From Acephala macrosclerotiorum (Eukaryota > Ascomycota > Leotiomycetes > Helotiales > Mollisiaceae), in the NCBI GenBank assembly GCA_014904845.1, contig MU119442.1:1-64000 (forward strand): 64,000 nt of DNA, written 5' to 3'. Position 1 is the first letter of the stretch; each line of letters starts with the position of its first letter. Below, piece after piece: positions 32,158-45,150 of the stretch. Under the pieces are notes generated by a model. It was not told where the DNA came from, searched no databases, and was given only the letters and a program-made list of their open reading frames with translations. A program made the position numbers and the translations under genes.

Positions 32158-33797
32158 TTATCCTAACACAATTTTGTGTGTAGCAGGCTTCTCGCCCTCC
32201 TCGCCGAAGATCTCGACATCCCATCGTGGCTTGTCTGTTTCAAACATCAGCAAACATCCACTAAAACCCTCACACCACCTATCCACCATGCCACACCACT
32301 TGTCCTATAATCGAAACAAAAGAAAGTGGGGAAATACGTACTGCAAAGATAAGGAACATTAAACCTCTCATACCCCTTCTCCGTCATCTTCTCAATCGCC
32401 TTCACATCCTCATCATCCAACTCGATCTCCTGGAAATTATCCGCGATTCTAGATGGCGTCACGGATTTCGGGATCACACTGTGACCGCCGACCTGAGACC
32501 AGGCCAAAATAACGTGCGCGCCGGTGATTTTCTTGCCGAGGGCTTTGGAGTGCTTTTCTGCGATGGCGAGGATTTCGGGGCGGGTGATGAGGAGTGGTTT
32601 GTTGTAGGCGTTGTTGCCGAATGCCTGTTTGTTGTGTTAATAACATTGGGAGAGGGTAAGGGGGGGAAGGGAGAGGTACGGAGTAAGCTGTGATGTGGAT
32701 TCCTTTCTCTTTGCAGTATTTTACGAGCTCGGGTTGAGGGAGCAGGGGGTGGCGTTCTACTTGGTTGACGGTTGGGACGACGCCGGTGGCTTTAATGATT
32801 GTTTCCAACTATAGTCCTCTGTCAGATTTCTCTTCTCGGTTGAAGAGGGAAGGGGGAACTCACGTGCTCGATGGTGTGGTTTGAGACACCGACTGCGCGG
32901 GTTTTGCTCTTCGGCAGCTTCAACATTGCTTTGAGATTGTTAGTACTGGGAGGGGTTGGGAAAGGGGAGATGCACCTTTCCAGGTCTCGACGATGGAGAC
33001 GCTGTCGTCGATTGCGACTTCGCCGTCGGGTCTAAATTCGCCTTCGACCATTGGGAAGAGATTTCCTCCAGCGTAGGGGAATGCGGAGGGCCAGTGGACG
33101 AGGTAGAGCTAGTTGGATCCATGTTATTTTATTTTTCTTTGGGGTAGGATACAGGGAAGGGACTTACATCGAGGTACTCGAGATCAAGCTCTGCCAGGGT
33201 GTCGTCCAATGCTGCCTCGACGTGCTCGGCGTGGTGGTCACTGAGAGTGATTAGACGACTTTACTGAAATCGAGAAAGGGTGAGTTACGTGTTCCATAGC
33301 TTAGAAGTCTAAAGAATTGATTAGCTGCTTGTCCTTGATATCTGAGATTAAGTACTGACGATGAAGATATCCTCTCGCTTCAGACCTGGGATCTCAGCAA
33401 ACGCCTTTTTCAAGCCTTGGGCGACCTCCTTTTGGTTCTCATAACTAGGCAAAAATCAATCAGCACTCGATCAAAAGACACCACCGCAGCCGGGACATTC
33501 TAGGATAGAGTCGAGTATCATCACGTGCAGACTTACATCTTAGCAAGATCCTATTTAACCCCAGTCAGCAAGCTCTCGACCTCGTCTCTTCTCAGAAGCA
33601 CTCACAAGATGTCGATACCCAGCCTTCAGCGCCTCGAAAACACCAATGGAGACCTCTCCCGGAGCTGACTGCCAGGTACCATATCCCAAAGTCCTGTTGA
33701 TGCCAAATCAGTTCAAGAACAGCCGGCTCATGGAGGTGATGAAGACTTACAGAAGCTTCTGGCCCGAGTTCAAAGTAACGGTCTTTCGAAGAGACAT
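32158..33797 (-). CDS. Aldo/keto reductase (glycerol dehydrogenase-like), eleven exons
   Basis: An NADP-dependent aldo/keto reductase of about 337 residues in eleven small exons: 33797-33751, 33693-33606, 33550-33537, 33444-33360, 33308-33289, 33240-33168, 33108-32976, 32928-32864, 32808-32680, 32624-32342 and 32234-32158. The frame is kept at every junction. It shows the [14 protein letters not shown] opening, HLDLAKIYENQKEV with Asp46 and Tyr51, SKLWNT with Lys81 and YLVHWP with His114, the complete catalytic tetrad, then [15 protein letters not shown] and [10 protein letters not shown], which binds NADP(H). The end, [14 protein letters not shown], matches fungal Gcy1/GldB-like enzymes. Substrate is probably an aldehyde or glyceraldehyde/glycerol; the sequence does not decide. 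The 14-nt and 20-nt exons are exceptionally small. Individual boundaries may be off by a base. Confidence 0.9.
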
Positions 33798-35620
33798 GTT
33801 GAAGTTTGCTTTAGAAAATTCTCCGGATACGGAAGTTGATATGTTAGTGTTTGTTTACTTTCGAAGATGACCTGATTTGATGCCCCGCTATGCTTGCACA
33901 AACAGTATCAAAGTACGTAAGTATCTGGATCTTTCAAAAATCAAAAGAATGAAGCTCGTAAACAGAGATCTGACGAGAGATTTTATAACCCACTCCCACC
34001 TCAAACTTGGCCTTCGCTCTTCGTTGTCGTGCCCTTCGCCCAAGCCGGAAGAAGTGGGTGAAGTGGGGTCCTCAAATCCATACCTTGAGGTTTTGATTGG
34101 AAGCAGCTCGCCTCACCTTTCCCGCTGTTTGATAATATTCTTTCCACCAATGAACTTGAAGAAGGGAATGGAGGGGTAAAGATGTGAAGTGATTTTACCG
34201 CACGAATGGGATGGGTTGGGGAGGTTGCTTTGGCGGGGTTATTATCGGGATGAAAGCCGCGATTTTTACGAGGGCTGGAGGGGCATGTGAGTTGCCGCCT
34301 GTCCCCGCCTGCCATCGTCGACTATGATCGTTGAGGGAGTTTGATACTAGGAATTTGCTGACTAGGTTTCAGTCATTTTGAAGCTCTCGAATAGTATGAC
34401 AAATTTGTGTTGTCAGCTGTGGGGTGGAACTTCAAGGTAAATCTCGGTGTCTGACCGTGCCATCCCACCTCTCCTTTGAATGTACTTGTACGTTCCGAGA
34501 TCCAAGATTTACATCTGAATGCTATGAAGCCGTACTAATCCGTGGATGAAAGCTTTGAAAATATGTGCTTAGGAGGAACAAAGAAAGACCTGTACGAGTA
34601 GACGATGAAACATGTGCTTATTCAAGATTAGAGACTCAGTTGTTCGCTAAGTGGAAGGTTATAAATCCAGTTTCCCGTCTCCTCTCCATTTCTTCTTCCT
34701 TTTCCATTCCGTATTGATCATTCTGACCCAAGTGATTTGATAAACCAGACCCATATTACCAAGTCAATGAGTTACCCAGGCCCATGGCATCTTTACGACG
34801 GCTCTTTCGATCCACCACCTATCCACTCATCAGACCAAGGACTACCACAAGGGAATACCGGACCCGATGGAGCCATCTTGTGAACCTTCTGGTCCTTCTG
34901 CTATGTGCCCTCCAAATTTTGGGCCGGATCCTTCTTGGTGATGTTGCAGAAGAGGATATCGCGAGCGGGTTGAGTTGCGGTATGGTGTAGAATGTAGGAT
35001 AATGAAGGACATTGGATTGACCAATGTCTGACAAATAAGAGTGTCCCTACTTTTCCATCACCTTGTTTTGCTGTTGCTTGTGTGTATTTGAACTTGAGAG
35101 GGGGTGGAGGTTAGTTGCTATCGAAGTAGGAGTCAAGAGGCTCTCGAAGGTGATCGTATTGTATACCCTAAGCTAGGTGAGATAAGAAAGGGGCAAGAAG
35201 AGGGTGACTCTCAGTCGGAGAAATAAGTGGCCGATTTTGACACAGTGTACAAATGCAATGAACCCGCATTCCTACCAACAACTAACTAATAAACTGCTCA
35301 ATAATTTTTAATAGAAATATCGGGCAGCTTTTCGAAAAGCATTTTTGATAGTTTTATGAATTATAGAACGTAGCCGAGAGAGGAGCATAGAGTTGATCAA
35401 GGGACTGACTTTTTAATGTTCTCGCGTACAAAAATCGGACACTTATTTCTCCTACTGAGAGGGTGAGTAGTGAAAGGGGAGAATAAGCAAGACGATAAAG
35501 GGGGGGTTTGAGGTAGGAAGCAGAACAAGGAGGAAGGCAATAGCTAGTCAAAAGCTTCGCAATCATGATATTTAATCTCCCTCCCAAGAGTTCCAAAGAT
35601 TTGGGATCTTTGAGCCCTCG
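33798..35620. other. Intergenic, no supported gene
   Basis: 1.8 kb. The first part is the reductase promoter. At 34767-35038 two overlapping frames begin MSYPGPWHLYD (34767) and MASLRRLF (34784); neither continues as a convincing protein and no intron makes them do so. The rest holds only chance frames. Confidence 0.35.
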
Positions 35621-36305
35621 TCATCCTGCGGCTTCCTTGACCTGACCTTCTTTCTGCGGTGGCTCGTCGATGAACTGTGGCACCTCATCCACCATGAAAC
35701 TCGGCGTACTCTCTGCTCCCATATTCTCGAACTCGACTTCCTCGCCTAAAGCCTCCAACTCGGCATCCAGTTCTGCTTCATCCACATCTTCAGGTATATC
35801 GTAGCTCCGGCTTATGCTCTCGTTGATATCATTTCCAATATCCATCAGATCCGCCATCTCGTCTTGCATCCGTTCTATCTTGTCAATATCTATCTTGCCG
35901 TACTGCTGCTTCAGCGCCTTATTCGTCTGCTTCATGGCATCCACGGTTGTCATGACGTTCTTGAGGTTGTCTTGCATCATGCCTGCTTGCTCCATGTTCC
36001 ATGACTGCTGTTGTAATTGGTCTCGCTGGCCCTCGTACATCTTCCGCCGTTGTAATACTTTCAAAGCCTTTTGCTTGATCGCAGTCTTGCCCGGACCGTC
36101 GCGCATCTTCGAGAGCTTTGTCTGGTATCCTTGGAGTTCAGCATTTATAGCGGCGAGTTTGACATCGATCGAAGAGACTCGTTCGTCGACCTGCGAGGCT
36201 GATTAGCGGGGTCGCGGATTCTCAGGCCAAGGGACGTACATTTGAGATTGCCTGGCTGAGGTTTGGCTTCGGCGCCGAGCTCTTTGCTCCAAATAGTCTG
36301 TTCAT
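35621..36305 (-). CDS. vps60: Vps60/CHMP5, ESCRT-III-associated Snf7-family protein
   Basis: Exon 1 is 36305-36240 and exon 2 is 36190-35621, separated by a 49-nt intron (GTACGT..CAG); 211 residues. It starts MNRLFGAKSSAPKPNL, the Vps60 opening, and continues with VDERVSSIDVKLAAINAEL, KALKVLQRRKMYEGQRDQL and QQSWNMEQA, the basic helical hairpin of Snf7-type proteins. An acidic C-terminal half follows (DIPEDVDEAELDAELEALG). It acts on endosomes late in multivesicular-body sorting, binding Vta1 to regulate the Vps4 ATPase. Length is slightly under the usual 220-230. It is divergent from the SAPS gene over 1.7 kb. Confidence 0.95.
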
Positions 36306-37988
36306 CTTGAAAGTCTCACGCTGTCTGGTGTTTGATCTGAGGCCACCCGCCCTCAGTTGTACCTTGGTATCTGCTCTGGTACCACGTCCCACCAGGCTGC
36401 GGTCGAATCCTCGAAGGCTTGCTATTCTACGAAGCTCGTTATTGTGCTCGAGTAATGTGCGTGGCCGCCGCAGAGGTTAAGCCGTTATTATTGTGCAATT
36501 GTGCTATTGTTACCTAGAGGAAGGCGGTTGTACGTGCACCGGCTTGCGTGGCTCGTGGCTTGTGGAATGTCTCTCGAGGCCGTTGAAGCTCGAGGCTGAC
36601 AGGTCGCAGCACTGTGTCTCGCACAAATGAGGGGCAGCTTCTCGAAGGATGTGGACCGGAATAAAGTCGAATCTCGGGTATCTTGAATGCGGAGATGTTT
36701 CTTATTTGGCGTCGTAAGGCTGGCGTCGCAATATGATCAGGATGAAGTCTCCAGGCCATCTCTTCCAATCATTCGTCACTGTCAGTTGGAGGCAAGGCTT
36801 GGCAGAAACTGGCGAATGTCCATCACGTGGCAGCGCTTTATATTTGGAGTCGTTCGATTCGCCCTGGCCGCCAAGGACAATCATGCGCAAGGAATAGGAG
36901 GAAAGCCATTCATTTATAGGCAATCGATAGCTGTTATCCTATACAGATTCGTGACATCATTCCCGCTTAAAACTATAAACATTTTCAATGTCGCGAGAGA
37001 TCTGGAGAGAGTCGTGTTGCAAAAGTGATGAGTGACATGTTTCATGCACGACGTGGCATGCAGGCGTAGAATTGTCGAAGAGCCGTGAAGGCAGAATATA
37101 AAGTAGAATATGGCAAAATAACCCACGATCTATTATCTCAAAAGGTACTGAGCTCTTCCCACTCACACATGCTCGTTGTCGCGCTTTTACATACAGGCAT
37201 ACAGGTATACAGACAAAGAAGAAAGGGGTTGTCTAGCGCCATCAGCACACACTTTGCACGCTCCTGACAAGGATCTACGGGAAGAACCACCAAACCCAGA
37301 TCATATCAGCAAAACCTCGCTGCAAAAAACGACGTCCTCACCAAACAATCAGAAGCCCACCAACAGCCCACCCACGACCGACAACGCCTACGATTGTTCT
37401 TTGTACTTCTACTTTCTGCTTCTTTTCTATTGCTATTTTGATACCCGACGCTTCTTTACCGTCACCTTCTAATCTTCGGTTGCCCTAACGGTCTCGCGCC
37501 GCATCACCAACTTGTTTTTGAGCCTCAACTAAATCCTCCGTCCATCCTACCCTTGGCACACGACCCCCCGATCTGGCCAAAGACCCCCTTCAATTGTACA
37601 ATAGCTTACGACCTCAAGGTCGCCTTCTGTATGGCCCCTCTCCCCACCATGCGGATGCGAAGGCTCTGCGCAGGGCTGAACCGCGCCGTGTCTGAGGCAT
37701 CAGCGCTCACCGAGCCACCGATCTCGAGATGACCTCAGAGCTAACATTTGTCTTCGCAGCGTCTCTGCGATAGCAGCCTCTTCCTCGCGAATTACAACCT
37801 AAGCATACATAGACGATCTACACGCATTGCGACATTTCGGAAGGCGTCTTCGTTGGGAAAACACCTCTAGTGACATACGGCATACTCGCATGACCAACTG
37901 TCAGCCATTATCTGTATTGCAAAACGATATACACCCCCATCCGCCGCCGTATTCCAGGTGGCAGACGAGTGCCGTTACATAATCCAAG
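36306..37988. promoter_or_regulatory. Divergent upstream region of vps60 and the SAPS gene
   Basis: 1.68 kb without a supported gene. Near the SAPS side there is a long pyrimidine-rich tract (about 37390-37470: ctttgtacttctactttctg and similar) typical of fungal promoters or long 5' leaders; the ATG at 37989 is preceded by aatccaag. Short frames here have no motifs. Confidence 0.4.
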
Positions 37989-40900
37989 ATGTTTTGGCGA
38001 TTCGGCGGATACGCCAACATCTCCACAATTGATACAATCCTCGACAAGCCTGATGTTACACTCGAAGAGCTGTTGGACGAGAGTGATCTGATACAAGAAC
38101 TCAAGCAACATAACACAAAGCTCATTGAGTATCTGAGGGAGGACAAAATCCTAGAGAGACTTCTAGAATACGTTGTAGCCCCCAAATTAGAAGTTGTTGC
38201 GGCTGATGACGAGGCCACTGAGAAGAAAGACGACGAAACAGGCGGGAAGGGAAAGGAGCGATTCTCAGCAACTTCACCCCCACCAGAAGATGAAGACGAA
38301 AAGGAGAAGAAGCGAAATCGATATGCGTACGTTGCAGCCGAAGTATTGTCTTCGGACAACTGGTCGATATGCGAATCCTTGATGGAGAATCAAGGACTCC
38401 TACGAAAGTTCTGGGAATTTCTCAAGCTGCCTCCGCCTCTTGATCCTCTCCAGGCCAGTTATTTTACCAAAGTCAACGAAGCATTGCTCGACAAGAAGAC
38501 TGAGGAGATGCTCGAGTTCTTCAAGTCGATCGACGGAGCGGTCAAGAATATGCTTCAACACGTTGACTCTCCCATGGTCATGGACTTGCTCTTGAAGATT
38601 ATAAGCTTGGAGAAGGCCGAAGGCGGACAAGGAATTGTTGACGTATGTTCCAAGCATTTGAATCGCAGACTTCTTACTAACAAGATGCCAGTGGCTCCAT
38701 TCCCAGGATCTGATGCCGATTCTGCTATCCTTCCTCTCTTCCGAACACTCTTGGGCAACACAAACTTCTGCCGGAGATTTCTTGAAAGCTATCATTACCA
38801 TATCTGCAAACGCGTCGCAAAACGAGCAGTCATGCATTGGTCCGAATGAGTTGACAAGACAATTGGTTTCCAAACCCTGCATTGAGAAGCTTATATCAGA
38901 CATGCTGAAGGGAGGAAACCCTTTGACTGTCGGCGTTGGGATTGTGATTGAGGTTATTCGTAAGAATAATTCTGACTACGATCCGGATGTTGGGGCGGAA
39001 GCAAACTCGGTGCCTTCATCTCGAGACCCAATTTACCTCGGTACCCTTCTCCGAATGTTTGCCCAGAGAGTTCCAGACTTCATGGAGCTGATTCTGAGCC
39101 CAAATCATACTATTGGAGGCGGCGATGGACCCGTTACAATCAGAAGAAAGGAGCTGAGTGCTGCATTTGGAGGCAAGATTGAGCCCCTCGGGTTCGATCG
39201 CTTCAAGACATGCGAACTAATGGCTGAGCTTCTTCACTGTAGTAACATGGGTCTCTTAAACGAGGTTGGCAGTGAAGAATTTGTCAAAGCAAGAGACATG
39301 GAGCGCGAGAGGCTGAAGGCTGAGGGGAAATTGGGGGTCGTGGTAAATAAATCTGGGCTTTCCAGTGGTGATGACCTCACAATGAAATCCTCGACTCAAA
39401 CTCGTCTGGGCTCCCCAGATGGATCCCGGAAACTTGAGGTTCAGAATGCTTCTGACGATGATGGATTCGAGGAGGTCAATCACTCCATTGATGATGAAAC
39501 GAAGGACGACTTTGACGAGAAGCATGAGGGCGAGAAAAACCCTTCGACCCCCACCCCTGCTCCTCTCTCGTTCATGGACAAGGATGACGAAGAGTTTGTA
39601 GACGAGCCTCTCAGTTCTCCACGGCTGAAAACTGAAGAGATGGATCTTTCGCATCAGATAGAAGAACCAGACATGGCTGTTCAACCTTTGTCGCCTACGA
39701 AAGAACTGTCTCAGCAAGTGGGGTCTCTCGATATCCAGCACGAGGATACTCTCATGACTTCTCCACCTCCATCAGTCGGAAGTGCGGATCTGGAAGACAG
39801 CGAAGCTTCGTCGAGCGAGACAAGTAAGCCCTCGCCCGAGACGTCAGAGGAATCGGTCGACAGCCCTCCTAAGGAAGAGGAACACCAAGAGCAGCCTCCT
39901 GCTGTCAAAGCTGAAATTGCCTCAATTCCAGATTCGTTGGAAGCTGCTCGGCCAGAAGATGTTCCTGCGCCACTATTTGCGAAGAAGGCGGAGCCAGAGC
40001 AGGAGGCAGTACCACCCCCAGTGCCTGAAGTGGCCACCGCTGTGGAAAGTGTCGATACCACAATGGGCGAAGTTGGCGACAGTTCTCAATCTGTTGTTAT
40101 GGCCAATATGGATGGTCAATCAGCGCTTGAAGAGGGACGAATCACTCCTGTCGTCGGAGACTTCCTCAAGATGCAATTTGTGGAGCACAAGGTTGTTCCA
40201 ACTATTTTAGTAAGTGACAAGTGTGGCTTGTCAACGAAAGGTACTGACTCGAGTAGGATTTCTTCTTTCGCTTCCCATGGAATAATTTTCTACATAATGT
40301 CGTCTATGACGTTGTACAACAGGTCTTTAACGGTCCTATGGACCGTGGGTTTAATCGATCTCTTGCCATTGATCTCTTCGAAACCGGCGATATCACTATG
40401 CGCATCGTTGATGGGCAGAGGAAGAGTGACGAAGCTCAGGAGAAAAACAAGATGAGGCTGGGATACATGGGCCACCTAACTCTAATCGCCGAGGAGGTCG
40501 TAAAGTTCACAGAGCGACATCCACCTGAACTGCTGTCGGATTCTGTCTTGGAAAAGGTCATGAATGGCGAATGGATCACCTACGTCGAGGTCACTCTCGC
40601 CGAAACCAGGGAGCGAGACAATGCCATCCTCGGAGGTGTGAGGCCGGATATGTCCGTTGGTCCCCGACAGGCAGTCATGAATGCTGTGAACGCAGCGAAT
40701 AGCTCTTTCGGTGGTTCATCTGCCCTGGCAGAAGCTGGATTGAATGGAGCAGCGGGACTCGACACCATCGACCTTGCAAACGGAAACGGAACCTCGGGGT
40801 TTACTCTCAGCAGCGGTACACTCCTCAGTGGTTTTGGAAGCTCGAGCGACGAAGAGGATGATGAAATGGATGAAGACAATGATGAAGAGGGTGCAAGGAA

Positions 40901-41048
40901 TAACAGTGGCGCGGCTGAAGTGGGTCATTCTGTTCCTCCAGCCCCTAATCTTGATAAGTTCGACGACGAAGAAGTCGATTACGAATATTTGGAGCAACTC
41001 GATCGCGAGACCCCCTTGTTCCCAGAGGGCGGAGTCCGGGACGAGTGA
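37989..41048 (+). CDS. SIT4/PP6 phosphatase-associated SAPS-domain regulatory subunit
   Basis: Three exons (37989-38642, 38692-40209, 40257-41048) give 987 residues. It starts MFWRFGGYANISTIDTILD, the invariant SAPS opening, followed by LEELLDESDLIQELK, WLHSQDLMPILLSFL (completed by splicing), CSNMGLLNEV and, after a low-complexity acidic insert (about residues 430-720, rich in Glu/Pro/Ser), DFFFRFPWNNFLHNVVYDVV and NRSLAIDLFETG. SAPS subunits bind the PP6-type phosphatase Sit4 and set its targets in TOR signalling, G1 progression and Golgi traffic. Both introns (49 and 47 nt) are canonical and maintain the frame. It ends in an acidic tail (DDEEVDYEYLEQLDRE). Length is close to yeast Sap185/190. 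Confidence 0.94.
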
Positions 41049-41199
41049 ACCATGCTGTATTTTCTTGTACATTATTTTGCATCATGACCGGCGTTTCTTT
41101 GGCTTGATGATGGCGATCTTGTCAACATTGGGAGACCAGTTCTTAAATCTAGATTTATGAACATGTCTCTCTCTTGCGATTGATTGCTGAGAATGATTG

Positions 41200-42190
41200 A
41201 TGACTGCTCCATTGAGCAGACTTCGTGCTTCTTACCGGGTGTGACACAGGGTTTTAGTACTGACGTTTTGTCCTCTAGTTCTCACGATACATCTCGACAC
41301 CATCGACAACCACAGCCACGAGTTCAGATCTTGACCCACCCTCAGTACCGCCTCCCCCTCCACCGCCATTGAACATCACACCCTCGCGTGCCCGTCGCCA
41401 GCTAGCAGCCCGCCTAGCTCTCCACAAACACAACGCAGAGAACAACGAAAACGGAAACAAGGCCGAGCAAGCCGAGCATCAAAAGAACCTAAACCCCTTC
41501 GCCACAGAAGAAGACGATGATTCTGACAACGAAGACAACGACAACGACTTCTCCATCGGAGACCTAGAAGGCGAAGACGATGGCAGAGGTCTCCTAGGCT
41601 CAAGTAGGACAGACGATAATGAGCATGGCAACGGAAATAGCAACAGCAACAGTAAGAATGTGGGTATCCCCAGCAACCACCTCGCAAGCATTTTGTCTTC
41701 CACACAAACCTCCGTCTCTACGTCTATCACTGGTCTCGGAAGAGCTGCATTCCCATCTATGTGGCCCTTCAACACTTCCACTAGCACTTCCACTACTAGC
41801 ACCAGTCCTGACAACAACACGTTCGCTGTGGGCGAGGATGATGGAGAGAATCATATCTATGGTATTCATGCGAGCGGCCATGACAGAGGCGAAAACAGTG
41901 CTAATGACGATGATGTACAGAGCGATGATAGCGATGATTCTGATGAGGATGGAAGGGGTTTTGGTGGTGATGGTGAAGGCTATAAAGGCAAGAGGAGACT
42001 CAGTGCAACGACTGAGGCGAAGAGGAGGACAAGCTTAGAGGATGATGATGAGGATGAGGAGGTTGTGCATGTGGCGATGGCGGAGGCGGATGTAGAGGCT
42101 CATGCGGAGAAGGGCGCGGTGAGGGAGGGTGATGATGAGGAATTGGTGGAGGTGCATCATGCGGAGACGCAAGGGGCTGAGGGGAAGTGA
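41200..42190 (+). CDS. Acidic low-complexity protein, probable two-exon gene
   Basis: The frame at 41279-42190 has no ATG at its beginning but follows a good acceptor (TACTGAC..CTCTAG). Joined to 41200-41238 over a 40-nt intron it starts MTAPLSRLRASYR-FSRYIS and gives about 316 residues. The N-terminus is basic and hydroxylated, possibly a targeting sequence; then PPPPPPP, a basic helix ARRQLAARLALHKH, and long Asp/Glu/Asn/Ser-rich stretches (EEDDDSDNEDNDNDFS, DDDVQSDDSDDSDEDG) to the end. No domain recognised. It lies only 150 nt past the SAPS stop in the same direction, so it could instead be alternative 3' sequence of that gene. The intron is short and unproven. Confidence 0.4.
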
Positions 42191-43674
42191 AGGGGTGAGT
42201 GTGGTGAAGGGTGATGACAGGCATTGTATGAATAGGTATTGTGTATGAGGTGGGTGCATATGATGGTTGGGATGGACTGTATAATAGGCACGTGGGTATA
42301 TGAAGGTTTCGAACATGGCTTGATGCATTTGTACTCTGTCCTTTCTAGCCCTTGAATACCACAGCGCGTTGAGGCATTAGACAGTCTGCGAAGTCGCAGC
42401 TTTCTGGGCTTATTTGTATTCGTCACTTCTTCCCCAAAAGTCTGTTTTCTATCATGAATTTTCATGCACTTAGTCACACACTTTTGATGATTAAGATGTT
42501 CGACGAGGAGGAACAAGTGCTTCAGAATAAGACCATTCTTTAGGCAAACTCTTCGAGATACTAGGCATGCTAAGCAAAGAGTAATTGTCCGACGCCACAA
42601 TACAACTTTGTACTATCACGATTCCCTCGCTTCCCTTGCCGCCCTCGCCTCTCTCACCTTCCTAGCTATCGACAACGTTATGTACGTTTATGTTAATTTT
42701 AACGCGTTCTAAGGCTTCCTGATTCCATACTGGAGGGGCTCGGTTAGGGTCTTGTAATTGCGCCCTTATTATAACGTACCATTTCTCATTCCCGGAATGT
42801 TTGTATTTCTTGAATGCCTGGAGTATTGCGTCGCTACCATCGCTGAGGCTAGGCTTGTTTACTTTAGATAGTGTTTTCATAGCTTCACGGGTAGCAATAA
42901 CGAATGCTTCCCTGGAAGCTGTTTGATCACTTTCTGACCATTTAAATTCGCTCGGTTTGATTGGTTCTAGCTCTTTGAGAAGGTACTTCTGATTCTTTTT
43001 TTTAACTTACCCTCAGATGTTATAATTGATCTGTTTTGACCTTTAAATTAGGATGTGCTACTTGTAAGAATATACGCGGCAGTCTTAACGAAGTATGTGG
43101 AATTGTTTTTCTCAGTCGATGCTTTTCAAGAGCTTGTTTAGAATGATTGTTCCTTGATATATGGAGTGGGATGGGGAAGTTCTCTTTAGCGAGTAGAGTT
43201 GGCCTTTTTATATTCGATAGATTGCTATGATCCCGGACATGGCTATTGGTAAGCTCTACGCTAGTAATGGAGACAGTCGATTCCAGGGTTGGCCTCTCGC
43301 TGCTCGGACAATTTGGTACAGATCGACATGGCTGGCCAGCTTGTGCGTTGTGCGAGCGATCGAATTGGACATGGTCCTGACAACCCTGGATCCAGTCCCG
43401 GTCGGTACAGAGAATTCCCTGCCAGAACTAGTGAAGTGAAATTCGACCTTCCCTGTATCGATAACCCGCGGAGCATGAAGCACACACTCGGTGCTGCACG
43501 GCCAACTGACCCAGCTTGTTCTGCTGCATCGTCACTTCGGTGGATATTTATCCGCCCCTCCTTCGACTTCTAAGAGTATGAGATTTTTTCTGCCGTGCTC
43601 TCCAAACTTTGTCTTTTGCAAGAACTTTGTTTCCAGAAGTCTGCTAGTAACTTGACGAGCTTCGATATTACAGG
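42191..43674 (-). pseudogene. Spacer with one unrecognised coding-like fragment (about 42662-42990, minus)
   Basis: The minus strand from about 42990 to 42662 is open and protein-like: KYLLKELEPIKPSEFKW, REAFVIATREAMKTL, KKYKHSGNEKWYVIIRAQ, ending VHNVVDS. The upstream side runs into an A-run and stops; no start or intron can be given. I do not recognise the family. The rest of this 1.5-kb stretch shows no gene; 42191-42600 is 3' flank. Confidence 0.25.
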
Positions 43675-44830
43675 ATGTCTGTTCTTCAAGCTACGCCAAA
43701 CGAGATTCTCGTCTTGATAGCAGCAGGCATTGCATTATCCCTCTTCGAGCTTTTTATAATATCAATTTACATCCTCTTTCAAAATATCCCGGTCCGTGGT
43801 ATACATCAGCATTCTCGTTGTTGGGGGCCATCATCTCAGTACTTCGAATTGAGCCACAATGGCTTCATGGTCTCGTCAAGAGATATGGAAGTACGCAAGC
43901 CTATCCTTAATTCCCTCGGCTCGCTTTGTAAGCTGACAATCATTTTTGCGACAGCTGATACCCCAATTCGCATCTCACCAACTATGTTGCTCTTCCCTAA
44001 GCCTTCTGCGCTGAAGGAAATATACTGGGATCCGAAATGCAACCGAAAGTCCGGGCCCTATGGTTCTGGAGTCCTTGGCCCACCTCATCTATTCACGACC
44101 CTCGATGGAGATTACTACAAAAACCTTAGAAAGGCCCTCTCGAATGCACCGTGGTCCATTGGTGGATTGAAGAAGGAATAGGAAAGCAGAATCGACGACC
44201 AGGTGTCACTCTTCCCGAGAAAAACGAAAGAGAGAGCCGAAACTCACGAAAAAGTGTGCTTGTCGGACAAAGTTGCGTAAGTATTCCAACATTACCAACT
44301 TTTGCAAAGTTAATTTCTCCCAAAGTAATTTGCTGCCGATATCATGACCATGCTCTCACCCACCGAGACGTGGGGCTTCGTGGCGAATAGTTGAGATGGG
44401 CGTCAAATCCTCGCGAATTAGAGGCAAGGGCTTGACTTTTGTTCTTTCGCGAGGTCGTTATGAAAATTCCAGGTCTCAACATGTGGTTGCTTCCAGCCAT
44501 GTCTAACGATAGTGGTATGGGCCGGTTGATGTCGCAAGCCGATAAGCAAGTCACCGATCGCGAGGTTCAGTTGAGCAATGGAATTTATCCCGAAAAGCCC
44601 GACTTCATGCAATAATACGTATGATCTATCCACCTTGGATACAAAATTCTGACTAATCCATAGCGCCCTTGACGCCCGACTGGACGGCGAACCACTCAGT
44701 CCAGTTCAAAAACGTGCTCATGTCACCCTGCTCGTTCAAGCAGGAGCTGACACGACTGGAACAGCACTAACTCATGTAGCCCGCTACCCTCCTGCAACGC
44801 CATCGCGATTTATTCTTTCAGCATCTTCTC
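43675..44830 (+). pseudogene. Cytochrome P450, disrupted and truncated
   Basis: A microsomal-type fungal P450 relic. The N-terminal anchor (about residues 10-35) reads from ATG 43675. The canonical YPGPWYT then lies one base out of frame near 43786-43806 (an A-run, probably a 1-nt loss). After an intron with GTACGC..CGACAG come TPIRISPT, LKEIYWDP and LFTTLDGDYYKNLRKALSNAPWS. TAG at 44179-44181 stands where TGG is expected after KKE. Further fragments follow (DDQVSLF, KIPGLNMWLLPAM), and the I-helix oxygen-binding motif LVQAGADTTGTA at about 44727-44765. No heme-binding FxxGxRxCxG follows, so the last third is lost. The gene cannot make an active enzyme. Confidence 0.85.
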
Positions 44831-45150
44831 ACCTTGAATTTTGTATTGTATTCATACTAACAGTCATGGCACCAGCACAGTCATCCCTCAATTTTCAAAA
44901 CTTTCGACAGAAGTCAGGTTGATGATTTGGGAACATACTCTCAAGCCTTGATACATGCATCTTCAAATGTACTTCGACAATGCCCATAACATAGTCTTTT
45001 CCAGACGCCCAAACTCTTGCTATGAAGGCGCTATTATTCTAAGCGTCTTTCAAGTCAATAGAAAGTCGAGGAACAATTTATCCTACGATACCTAGCACTC
45101 TTCAAAGGCAGATACAAGAAAGACTACCGCACAAGGAAGACTACCGCAGA

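Noticed and set aside
34767..35038. Possible small gene starting MSYPGPWHLYD or MASLRRLF
   Set aside because: Neither frame continues, and connecting them would need a 12-nt intron or a frameshift; no homology recognised.
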